From JBECKR01 sp040235415 (GTDB lineage Bacteria; Acidobacteriota; Polarisedimenticolia; Polarisedimenticolales; Polarisedimenticolaceae): 5,186 bases of DNA. The stretch is from the NCBI GenBank assembly GCA_040235415.1, contig JBECKR010000069.1, positions 1 through 5,186 of the forward strand, read 5' to 3'. A model generated the notes under the pieces. The model saw only the letters and a list, made by a program, of their open reading frames with translations, was not told where the DNA came from and did no database searches. The position numbers and the translations under genes are program-made. Positions 1 to 5,186 of the stretch are shown here, piece after piece. The stretch's first letter is position 1; the number at the start of each line of letters is the position of its first letter.

Positions 1-80
1 GCCCCCTTCAGGGCACGCAGTTCGACGCCTTCGACGTCAAGCTTCACGATGACCGGCTGTTGAGCACAATCGATTTTTTC
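1..80 (-). other. FkbM-methyltransferase-like tail with shifted codon usage; possible junction
   Basis: The in-frame end of the peptidase gene reads VIVKLDVEGVELRALKG, followed by a partial GC that must encode Ala. This matches the well-known FkbM-family methyltransferase signature (IKIDVEG.E..VLKGA). The preceding TIDDLLDEE (residues 356-364) also resembles the TLDDLL stretch usually found just before that signature. Codon choice changes here. All 22 Glu codons upstream, through nt 81, are GAG, whereas the three Glu codons from nt 80 onward are all GAA. About 10 of the last 26 codons end in A or T, against one or two per 20 in the neighbouring upstream stretches I checked. The region may be an assembly join, a recombination junction or a genuine fusion. 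The sequence alone cannot decide among these. Confidence 0.6.
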
Positions 81-1169
81 CTCGTCCAGCAGGTCGTCGA
101 TCGTCGGCAGCGCCCCGGTGGCGTCGAGCGCCAGAGCGGCGTGCAGCGCGAGCGGACGGCCCTTCAGCATCCCGTCGCGGGCGTAGGCCAGACCCTCGTA
201 CAGCGCCGTCGAGTACGTCGGGCCGAGCCGCGCGCGGGCGAGGAGGTGGACCTCCTCGTGCGGGCTCGGCGAGCGCGCGTAGCGCAGGGTCATGTGGAGC
301 GCGCGAGCGCGCGGGAGCGAGTACGCCTCGGCCCCGATACCGGTCCAGGATCGGGCGTCCTCGGCGTCCGCGTACACCTCGAGGGCGACGCGGAAACCGT
401 CGGGAGCGGGGCCGAGGTAGCGCTCGGCCTCGGCCAGCGCCGCCTCGCGGGCGGCCAGGATCGCCGCGAGCTCGTCGTCCGGGGCGTCCGCAGCGTGGAG
501 CACGAGGTCGTAGTGCTCGGAGCTGCGGCGGCGGTCCGATGCGGCCTTCTCGCTGAGCCTCGCGGCGTGGTCCATCTCCGCGAGCTCGTCGCGCTCGGGC
601 GGCCAGGTCGAATCGCGCGCGAACATGCCTTGCCGCACGACGCTGTAGCCGTGGTAGATCGCCCAGTCCGACCCGACCGCCGGGACGACCATGAAACGGT
701 CGAGCTCCGGGTCGATGCGCGACCAGAAGTACAGCCGCCGGCCGTCGGCGTAAGGCGAGACGTGGACGAACGCGAGGTCCGCGTCCGGGTCGCGATCGAC
801 GAGCCCGGCGAACGCGACGCCGTCGGCGTCGTGACGGATGGCGAGCGCCGCGCGGGACTTCTCGAGCAGCGCATTGTTCCAGCCCAGAACGAGGAGATCG
901 CCGGCGAGCTCGTCGCGCGTGACGTGATCGTCCGCGACGACGACGGTCCGCACGCCGTGGCGGCGCTCCAGGAACGCGGCGCGGCGGTACGCCGAACGCA
1001 GCGCGTCCTCCGCCCGATCGGCCGGCTTCGCGGGATACACCACGGCGACCCGCTCGAGGTGCAGCAGACCGACCATTCCCGGATCGACCGTCGGTGCGGC
1101 GAACGACGGAACGCCGATCGAGGCCGCGGCGAGGACCGCGGCGAGGCGGAGCGCGATGCGTGCGGCCAA
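1..1169 (-). CDS. Secreted gluzincin-type (HExxH) metallopeptidase, C-terminus cut by the window edge
   Basis: Reading the minus strand from a TTG at 1169 gives 389 uninterrupted residues running off the left edge. Residues 1-24 form a signal peptide: basic start, Ala/Leu-rich core and a Ser-Phe-Ala cleavage site. Residues about 28-190 are an alpha/beta-looking N-terminal region whose function I cannot name. From about residue 218 the pattern is that of peptidase-MA-like gluzincins. The zinc motif HEEVH is at residues 304-308 (nt 246-260), and a third ligand is likely Glu325 in YEGLA, 17 residues after the second His. By family knowledge the product would be an exported zinc-dependent protease; its substrate is unknown. 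The TTG start is favoured by a strong Shine-Dalgarno 7 bases upstream and by the signal peptide beginning directly after it. It is transcribed divergently from the metallophosphoesterase gene. The last ~26 residues look foreign (see the separate entry), so the true C-terminus is uncertain. Confidence 0.85.
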   Translation of the reverse strand, partial: MAARIALRLAAVLAAASIGVPSFAAPTVDPGMVGLLHLERVAVVYPAKPADRAEDALRSAYRRAAFLERRHGVRTVVVADDHVTRDELAGDLLVLGWNNALLEKSRAALAIRHDADGVAFAGLVDRDPDADLAFVHVSPYADGRRLYFWSRIDPELDRFMVVPAVGSDWAIYHGYSVVRQGMFARDSTWPPERDELAEMDHAARLSEKAASDRRRSSEHYDLVLHAADAPDDELAAILAAREAALAEAERYLGPAPDGFRVALEVYADAEDARSWTGIGAEAYSLPRARALHMTLRYARSPSPHEEVHLLARARLGPTYSTALYEGLAYARDGMLKGRPLALHAALALDATGALPTIDDLLDEEKIDCAQQPVIVKLDVEGVELRALKG

Positions 1170-1176
1170 TGCGGAG

Positions 1177-1185
1177 CCCTCCCCC
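1177..1185 (-). promoter_or_regulatory. Strong Shine-Dalgarno fixing the TTG start of the peptidase
   Basis: On the minus strand GGGGGAGGG lies 7 bases before the TTG at 1169. No ATG or GTG in the same frame sits so well placed, and the signal peptide begins right after this TTG. This site is therefore what decides the start codon. Confidence 0.7.
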
Positions 1186-1207
1186 GGGGAGCGTCGAGCG
1201 CCGGAGC

Positions 1208-1237
1208 ATCGTACCCGCCGCCGCCTCCCACTGTCGA
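1208..1237 (-). promoter_or_regulatory. Possible sigma70-type promoter for the peptidase gene
   Basis: On the minus strand TCGACA (1237-1232, five of six matches to TTGACA) is followed after 18 bases by TACGAT (1213-1208, four of six matches to TATAAT). Transcription would begin near 1201, leaving a leader of about 30 bases that contains the Shine-Dalgarno site. The match is plausible but short, and such matches also arise by chance. Confidence 0.4.
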
Positions 1238-1244
1238 CCGGTCC

Positions 1245-1258
1245 CGGGGCGGGCCCCG
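1245..1258. repeat. Short perfect inverted repeat in the divergent control region
   Basis: CGGGGC, two G bases, then GCCCCG form a 6-bp inverted repeat in the 118-base gap between the divergent genes. It lies upstream of both putative promoters, so it could be an operator half-site pair. In DNA this rich in G+C it could equally be chance. The rest of the 1170-1287 gap holds only the promoter-like and ribosome-binding elements listed separately. Confidence 0.3.
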
Positions 1259-1268
1259 TGATCCGGGC

Positions 1269-1274
1269 TAGAAT
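1269..1274 (+). promoter_or_regulatory. -10-like box TAGAAT upstream of the metallophosphoesterase operon
   Basis: TAGAAT differs from TATAAT at one position and is one of the few A/T-rich hexamers in the gap. A start of transcription near 1281 would leave a leader of only about 7 bases before the ATG at 1288. I find no convincing -35 box at normal spacing. The site is a candidate promoter for the three plus-strand genes. Confidence 0.4.
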
Positions 1275-1287
1275 CGCGGGACGAGCC

Positions 1288-1992
1288 ATGGGACGCCTGT
1301 TCGCCATCGCCGACCTGCATCTGTCGTCCTCCGGCGCGAAGCCGATGGACGTCTTCGGCGAGCTCTGGGCCGACCACGCCGCGCGGATCGCGGCGGCGTG
1401 GGACACCGGGGTCGGAGAGGACGACGTCGTGCTGCTCGGGGGCGACCTGTCCTGGGCCCGCGACCTCGAGGAGGCGCGGGCGGACCTCGCCTGGATCGCG
1501 AGCCGGCCGGGGCGCAAGGTCCTCCTGCGGGGAAACCACGACTCGTGGTGGTCGTCGATCTCTCGAGTGCGGCGGGCGCTGCCGCCCGGATGCGAGGCGC
1601 TGCAGAACGACGCGCTCGCGATCGACGCTCGCGCCGTCGTCGTCGGCGCGCGCGGGTGGACCGCTCCCGACGATCCCGAGTCCGCTCCCGACGACGCCCG
1701 GATCTTCCGTCGCGAGCTCGGCCGGCTCGAGCGGTCGCTGGAGGACGCCGACCGCCGGTTCGGGCGCGCGCTCCCGCGCGTCGCGCTGCTGCACTATCCT
1801 CCGTGGCTCGAGGGACGGCCGCCCACCGAGGTCGTCGACCGGCTGCACCGCGGCGGCGTCGCGGTTTGCGTCTACGGGCACCTGCACGGCGACGACCACG
1901 CACTGGCCCGCCGGGGGATCCACGACGGCATCCGGTTCGTGTTCGCGGCCGCGGACGCCGTCGGGTTCGCGCCGATCGAGGTCGAGCTGTGA
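1288..1992 (+). CDS. Calcineurin-like metallophosphoesterase (COG1768-type predicted phosphohydrolase)
   Basis: This 234-residue cytosolic protein has the full set of calcineurin-like metal-binding motifs: D9-x-H11, GGD with D53, GNHD at 82-85, H169 in LHYPP, and GHLH at 197-200. The order, the total length and the family-specific stretches (KPMDVFGELW near 18-27, DLSWA at 53-57, NHDSWWSS at 83-90) match the COG1768 group of predicted phosphohydrolases. Such enzymes use a two-metal centre to cleave phosphoester bonds; the natural substrate of this group is not known to me. The ATG at 1288 is chosen because family members begin immediately before the DLH motif; a weak GGGA precedes it by 6 bases. 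A GTG at 1258 in the same frame is possible but adds ten residues unlike the family. It appears to be the first gene of an operon, and its stop overlaps the start of the next gene. Confidence 0.92.
   Translation: MGRLFAIADLHLSSSGAKPMDVFGELWADHAARIAAAWDTGVGEDDVVLLGGDLSWARDLEEARADLAWIASRPGRKVLLRGNHDSWWSSISRVRRALPPGCEALQNDALAIDARAVVVGARGWTAPDDPESAPDDARIFRRELGRLERSLEDADRRFGRALPRVALLHYPPWLEGRPPTEVVDRLHRGGVAVCVYGHLHGDDHALARRGIHDGIRFVFAAADAVGFAPIEVEL
1978..1982 (+). promoter_or_regulatory. Shine-Dalgarno inside the phosphoesterase gene, setting the GTG start at 1989
   Basis: GAGGT lies 6 bases before the GTG at 1989, within the last codons of the upstream gene. With the GTGA stop/start overlap this points to translational coupling. 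It favours 1989 over the in-frame GTG at 2010. Confidence 0.6.
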
Positions 1993-2567
1993 TCCCGGGG
2001 GCGGCACGCGTGTGGCGCTGCCCGACGTCCGTGCGGTGGCTGCCGCGGGCGCTCGCGGGTGCGGTGCTCGCGGCGGGCGTGATCTCCGCGCGAACGCTCG
2101 ATCGCACCGCGGATCCCGTTCTCGCCTCCCGCGTCGGCCTGCTCGTGACGCTCGCGGCCGCGGCGCTCGCGTGGCTCGTCGTCCGCACCGGCGGAATCGT
2201 CCGGCTCGAGATCCGGCTCGGCGAGGACGCCGTGGAGGTCTCGGGAGGCCGCAGGGAGCGCGCGCTGGAGTACCGCGACGTGGTCGCGCTGGATTTCGCG
2301 GCCCCGATGACGGCGGGGCGTCGCTGGGTCCCGGCGTTGACCCTTCTCGACCGCTTCGACCAGACTTGGCCGTTGCCGGCCTGGGTCGACGACCCGCGGG
2401 CGCTGCTGCGAGGCATCCTCGAGCACGCCGGGAGAACCGACCTCGAGGTCTGGGCGGAGGCGCGACGGATCGGCGACCGTTTGGAGCGCGCGCACCGCGC
2501 GCTGTGGTTGTTCTGGGCGCTCGTGCCCGCGCTCCCGGTGGCCGCGATCCTGCGCGCGGTCCTGTGA
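1989..2567 (+). CDS. Small membrane protein with a PH-like middle region, function unknown
   Basis: This 192-residue protein has two hydrophobic segments near its start (about residues 20-34 and 49-65) and a third at its end (about 171-190). Between them lies a soluble stretch of roughly 70-170. The run of beta-type segments there (an LEIRLGEDAVEV strand, a GG turn, an ALEYRDVVALDF strand, then a W-x-L-P strand and a helix) resembles small membrane-anchored bacterial PH-like proteins. That resemblance is inference from pattern, and no catalytic motif is visible. The GTG start at 1989 overlaps the upstream TGA by 4 bases and has a good Shine-Dalgarno, so synthesis is probably coupled to the metallophosphoesterase. 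Base composition and codon use match the neighbours. I do not recognise a named family. Confidence 0.8.
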   Translation: MIPGAARVWRCPTSVRWLPRALAGAVLAAGVISARTLDRTADPVLASRVGLLVTLAAAALAWLVVRTGGIVRLEIRLGEDAVEVSGGRRERALEYRDVVALDFAAPMTAGRRWVPALTLLDRFDQTWPLPAWVDDPRALLRGILEHAGRTDLEVWAEARRIGDRLERAHRALWLFWALVPALPVAAILRAVL

Positions 2568-2581
2568 GCGCGGCGCGCGAC

Positions 2582-2587
2582 GGAGGG
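2582..2587 (+). promoter_or_regulatory. Shine-Dalgarno for the retropepsin-like gene
   Basis: GGAGGG lies 5 bases before the GTG at 2593, in the 25-base gap after the membrane-protein gene. It supports the GTG start, which is followed directly by a signal peptide. The gap shows no terminator, consistent with read-through from the operon. Confidence 0.65.
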
Positions 2588-2592
2588 CGACG

Positions 2593-4008
2593 GTGAAGCT
2601 TCCCGGAAACTGGTTCGTCGCCCTGCTCGCAGTCCTCGTGCTGTCCGGTACCGTGACGGCGGCTCCCGAGGAGACGCCGTCGGCCGTCGACGCGGTTCCG
2701 GGTCGGGTCGACTCGATCCGCAAGGCGATCGCGGCGGACGACTGGACGGGAGCGCTCGCGTCGGCCCGTGCGCTTATCCGGGACGCTCCCGAAGACCCGC
2801 GCGCCGCCGGGGTGCTCGGCGAGGCGCTGTATCGCGCGGGGGAGATCGAGGAGGCCGGCGAGACGCTCGCCCCGCTCGCCGAGACGCCGGCGCCGCCGGT
2901 GCGCGCGCTCGTCGTGCTCGGGCTCGTACGGGCGTCCGAGGGGCGCTACGCGGCCGCGGCCGAGATCCTCGACCGAGCGCTCTCGGCCGCCCCGGACGAC
3001 CCCTACGTCCTGTACTGGGCGGCGGGAAGTCGGGAGAGCCGCTCGGAGACGGTCCGGTTGCTCGAGCGCTACCTCGAGCACGCCGCGGGAGAGGATCCGG
3101 ACCGGGTCGAGGGGGTCCGCGGGCGCATCCGGCTGCTCCGCGCGCTCGGCGACCGGCCGCTGTGGGTCTCGGAGGAGCGGCCCGAGCGCCTCGAGACGCG
3201 CTTGAGACCGATCTTCGCGCCCCCGCTCGTCGCGGGCTACATCGTGGACGCCCGTATCGGCGACGCGCGCAAGAAGGTCCCGCTGCTGCTCGACACCGGC
3301 AGCACCGGGCTCTACCTCGGGGACCGCCTCGCGCGCAAGCACGGCTTCGAGCCGATCTCCGACGAGACCACGTTCGGAGGCGGCGGCTCCGGCCGGCACC
3401 GCGCCTCCCGCGGCGTGTTCGACCGGTTCGCGATCGGGGATCTCAAGTTCAAGGACGCGCTCGCCTCGATCGCGGACGGCGGGCTCGACCCCGCCGCGCC
3501 GTATCGTGGACTGCTCGACCTCGGGATTTTCGAGGGCTACCGCGTCGTGCTCGACCTGCCGGAGCACGTGCTGCGGCTCGAGCCGCCGGCGGCGGCCCCG
3601 GCCGCGGAGGGGGCGCCGTACTGGACCGTGGCGGGACAGATCTTGGTGCGGGTGCGGGCCGACGGCGGCCCGGACGGCCTGTTCGTGCTGGACACCGGGG
3701 CGGTGACGACGCTGCTCGACCTCGCGTTCGCCCGGAACGTCGCGCCGGCCCGGATCGGTCCCGCGACGCGCGTCCGGGCGTTCGGCGGAGCGCGCGAAGG
3801 GGCTCGACAGGTCGACGGCGTCGTCCTGCGGTTCCTGGGAGCCGCGACCGACGGCGGTTCGATGAACGCCGCCGACCTGACGCTCCGGAGCCGATTGTGC
3901 GGCGTCCAGATCTCGGGGTTCCTGGGGCTCGACCTGCTGGCACACACCCGGCTCGAGATCGACACGCTGCACCGTCGCGTGATCGTCGTCCCGGCCGCGG
4001 GTCGCTAG
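2593..4008 (+). CDS. Exported TPR protein with two tandem retropepsin-like aspartic protease domains
   Basis: The product has 471 residues. Residues 1-24 are a signal peptide (Lys2, hydrophobic core at 8-18, Ala-rich cleavage region at 22-24). Residues about 41-165 are TPR-like helix pairs rich in Ala, Leu and Gly at the expected positions. Two retropepsin-like (Asp_protease_2/gag-asp type) domains follow. The first has DTGS at 234-237, a glycine-rich probable flap near 261-267 and a closing strand near 306-324. The second has DTGA at 367-370, FGG at about 394-396 and the typical GFLGLDLL at 442-449. Retropepsins normally dimerise, each chain giving one catalytic Asp. Here both Asp residues lie in one chain, so an internal pepsin-like pairing is possible but unproven. 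By family knowledge the role would be an envelope aspartic protease or a non-catalytic relative; the substrate is unknown. It is the last gene of the plus-strand run, and its TAG overlaps the stop of the convergent gene. Confidence 0.88.
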   Translation: MKLPGNWFVALLAVLVLSGTVTAAPEETPSAVDAVPGRVDSIRKAIAADDWTGALASARALIRDAPEDPRAAGVLGEALYRAGEIEEAGETLAPLAETPAPPVRALVVLGLVRASEGRYAAAAEILDRALSAAPDDPYVLYWAAGSRESRSETVRLLERYLEHAAGEDPDRVEGVRGRIRLLRALGDRPLWVSEERPERLETRLRPIFAPPLVAGYIVDARIGDARKKVPLLLDTGSTGLYLGDRLARKHGFEPISDETTFGGGGSGRHRASRGVFDRFAIGDLKFKDALASIADGGLDPAAPYRGLLDLGIFEGYRVVLDLPEHVLRLEPPAAAPAAEGAPYWTVAGQILVRVRADGGPDGLFVLDTGAVTTLLDLAFARNVAPARIGPATRVRAFGGAREGARQVDGVVLRFLGAATDGGSMNAADLTLRSRLCGVQISGFLGLDLLAHTRLEIDTLHRRVIVVPAAGR

Positions 4009-4010
4009 CG
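4003..4010. other. Shared convergent stop codons in a palindrome
   Basis: The 8-base palindrome CGCTAGCG contains CTAG at 4005-4008. This gives the TAG of the plus-strand retropepsin-like gene (4006-4008) and, on the other strand, the TAG of the glycosyltransferase gene (4007-4005). The two genes therefore overlap by 4 bases with no intergenic space. No T-rich tract or strong hairpin marks an intrinsic terminator nearby. Confidence 0.85.
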
Positions 4011-5186
4011 CGGCTCGAGGCCGCGGAGCGCCTCGCGTGGAGCGACCCATCCGGGGTCGAGCGCGATCGCGCGCTCGAGGTCGGCGATCGCCTCCGCGCG
4101 GCGCCCGCGACGCTCGAGGAATCGGGCGCGCTCGTAGAACGTCCCGGCGTCGGCGTCCGGAGAGGACGCGGCGAGGCCGTGCATCGCGGCCGCCTCCGCG
4201 GTTCGGCCGAGCCGCTCGAGCGCGATCGCGAGACGGGTCCGCGTCGAGCCCTCGCGTCCGGGCGGAAGTCCCGCCGCGAGGGCCCGGCGGTAGGCATCGG
4301 CGGCCCCGGCCCAGTCGCCCCGGCGCTGTCGGAGCCAGCCGGCTTGGTCGAGGGCGAGAGGATCGGGATGCTCGCCGGCGAGGTCCGGCGCGAGCACCGC
4401 GAGCCCGTCGTCGAACCGTCCCTGGATCGACAGCACCGCGGCCAAGCGCACGCGGTCGCGGGCCGAGGGGCGGTCGAGCGCGACGCTCGCCGATCCCAGG
4501 GCGAGCGCGAGGATCGAGACCCCCGCCACGGCGGCGCGATCGCGACCCCCCCGCCAGCGCGCGATCCCTTCCGCCACGGCGAATCCGGCGAACGCGCACA
4601 GGACGTACAGCCACGGCAGGCGCAGGCGCGTGCTCACGAAGAACGCGAGCAGCACCCCCGCCTGCATCGCCGCGAACGCCAGCAGCGCCCAGCCGTCCCG
4701 CGCCCGCGTCGCGGCCGCCAGGGCGACGCCGGCCGCCGCCAGGACCAGCAGCGCCCCCGTGGGCAGGAACAGCACGCGCAGCGCGGCGAGGTAGCGGTCG
4801 CGTTCCAGCGCGAAGGCGTACAGGTCCGTCGGGTCCCCGAGGGAGACGAGACGACCGAGCTTGCGGAGCTCGAGACCGAGCCAGTCTCGCGGCGCCGCGG
4901 CGATCTCCGCGAACGCCCGCCGAGCCCAGTACCCCGAGACCTCGGATGGCCGCAGCGGCCCGCCGGCGTCCCGCTCCGCGATCCGCCGCGCGAGCTCGCG
5001 CGCCGAAAACAGGTCGCCCGCCCGGGGGTCGATGGCGCTATAGCCGCCGTCCCCCCCGCGCCGGTTGCCGACGAACAGGTTCTCGCCGCCCGACGACGCC
5101 ACGAGCGTGCCGTCGCCCCGGAGTAGGTTGTGCAGCGTTGCCGGGGCGACCGTCGCCGCCGCCGTGACGGCGACGACGACGAACGC
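4005..5186 (-). CDS. PMT/ArnT-like membrane glycosyltransferase with C-terminal TPR-like tail, N-terminus outside the window
   Basis: The minus frame is open from the right edge to a TAG at 4005-4007, giving 393 residues with no start in view. Near the edge lies an SSGGENLFVGN stretch (visible residues 31-41), followed by a conserved-looking soluble loop. Four hydrophobic segments come next, at about 132-157, 164-184, 191-207 and 219-237, with the STRLRLPWL sequence (about 185-193) typical before a late transmembrane helix in PMT_2/ArnT-like enzymes. These features match C-terminal halves of integral membrane glycosyltransferases that use polyprenyl-phosphate-linked sugars. The catalytic N-terminal loop is not visible, so donor and acceptor are unknown. 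Visible residues about 243-393 form TPR-like helix pairs with A-x-x-x-Y-x-x-A-L and DLERAIALDP patterns. The in-frame GTG at 5102 is not the start, because family-like sequence continues upstream of it. The gene converges on the retropepsin-like gene. Confidence 0.85.
   Translation of the reverse strand, partial: AFVVVAVTAAATVAPATLHNLLRGDGTLVASSGGENLFVGNRRGGDGGYSAIDPRAGDLFSARELARRIAERDAGGPLRPSEVSGYWARRAFAEIAAAPRDWLGLELRKLGRLVSLGDPTDLYAFALERDRYLAALRVLFLPTGALLVLAAAGVALAAATRARDGWALLAFAAMQAGVLLAFFVSTRLRLPWLYVLCAFAGFAVAEGIARWRGGRDRAAVAGVSILALALGSASVALDRPSARDRVRLAAVLSIQGRFDDGLAVLAPDLAGEHPDPLALDQAGWLRQRRGDWAGAADAYRRALAAGLPPGREGSTRTRLAIALERLGRTAEAAAMHGLAASSPDADAGTFYERARFLERRGRRAEAIADLERAIALDPGWVAPREALRGLEPR

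Noticed and set aside
290..1231. 313-codon minus-strand frame overlapping the peptidase gene
   Set aside because: It is in a different frame from the signal peptide and zinc motif, and its Ser/Arg/Pro-rich product looks like a frame shadow.
60..1271. 403-codon open frame on the plus strand opposite the peptidase gene
   Set aside because: The opposite strand encodes a signal peptide and a HEEVH-x16-E zinc site in one continuous frame. The plus-strand product has no recognisable motif and is biased in Arg and Val.
1156..1287. An upstream ATG at 1156 as the start of the metallophosphoesterase
   Set aside because: It would add 44 residues unlike the family and would overlap the divergent peptidase start. 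The family begins just before the DLH motif, at 1288.
3993..4026. GGCCGCGG repeated at 3993-4000 and 4019-4026 as a terminator hairpin
   Set aside because: The core CCGCGG can pair with itself across a 20-base loop, but the stem is short, lies within coding sequence and has no T-rich tract.
37..4614. A 1525-codon open frame on the minus strand running through most of the window
   Set aside because: It is antisense to or out of frame with five genes that have recognisable motifs. Its translation is Arg/Pro/Ala-rich low-complexity sequence, as expected when stop codons are rare in very G+C-rich DNA.
5100..5102. GTG at 5102 as the start of the minus-strand glycosyltransferase
   Set aside because: The same frame is open to the window edge and the preceding residues continue the typical glycosyltransferase sequence. 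The visible part is clearly a C-terminal fragment.
3162..5126. 654-codon plus-strand open frame across the two convergent genes
   Set aside because: It is out of frame with the tandem DTG protein and antisense to the glycosyltransferase. Its composition is Arg-rich with no domain pattern.
1..5186. Frequent CTCGAG and GCTCGAG words across the window
   Set aside because: They fall mostly in coding sequence as Leu-Glu or Arg-Glu type codon pairs in G+C-rich codon usage. Spacing is irregular, so this is not a repeat array.
1..5186. Search for tRNA, rRNA, CRISPR arrays, insertion sequences and attachment sites
   Set aside because: Reading both strands, I saw no cloverleaf pattern, regularly spaced repeats, transposase motifs or terminal inverted repeats. 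The window is almost entirely filled by five genes.

Overview
This is a very G+C-rich bacterial window (roughly three quarters G+C, estimated by eye) holding five protein-coding genes and almost no non-coding DNA. Third codon positions are nearly always G or C, and starts include TTG and GTG with good Shine-Dalgarno sites. The gene repertoire (secreted HExxH peptidase, TPR-linked retropepsin-like proteins, a lipid-dependent-type glycosyltransferase with a TPR tail) would suit an Acidobacteriota-like or similar G+C-rich Gram-negative lineage. That placement is inference; no RNA gene or marker fixes the taxonomy.

Layout. Minus strand, 1169 down to the left edge: a secreted zinc-dependent (gluzincin-type) peptidase, incomplete at its C-terminus. 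Its last ~26 codons change codon usage abruptly and read as the hallmark motif of a FkbM-family methyltransferase, so the left edge may be a sequence junction. Bases 1170-1287 are a divergent control region with promoter-like elements on both strands. Plus strand, 1288-4008: a three-gene operon-like run. It starts with a calcineurin-like metallophosphoesterase of the COG1768 type, overlapped by 4 bases (GTGA) by a small membrane protein with a PH-like middle region. After a 25-base gap comes an exported protein with TPR-like helices and two successive retropepsin-like aspartic protease domains. Minus strand, right edge down to 4005: the C-terminal ~393 residues of a PMT/ArnT-like membrane glycosyltransferase with a TPR-like tail. 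It converges on the protease gene so tightly that the two TAG stops share the bases CTAG.

How they fit together. The three plus-strand genes are probably co-transcribed, and the first two look translationally coupled. The common theme of the window is envelope or exported proteins: two proteins with signal peptides that resemble proteases, one small membrane protein and one membrane glycosyltransferase. No pathway can be assigned with certainty. I saw no mobile element, CRISPR array, RNA gene or intrinsic terminator. The observations most worth following are the peptidase/FkbM-like junction at the left edge and the tandem DTG domains in one exported polypeptide.
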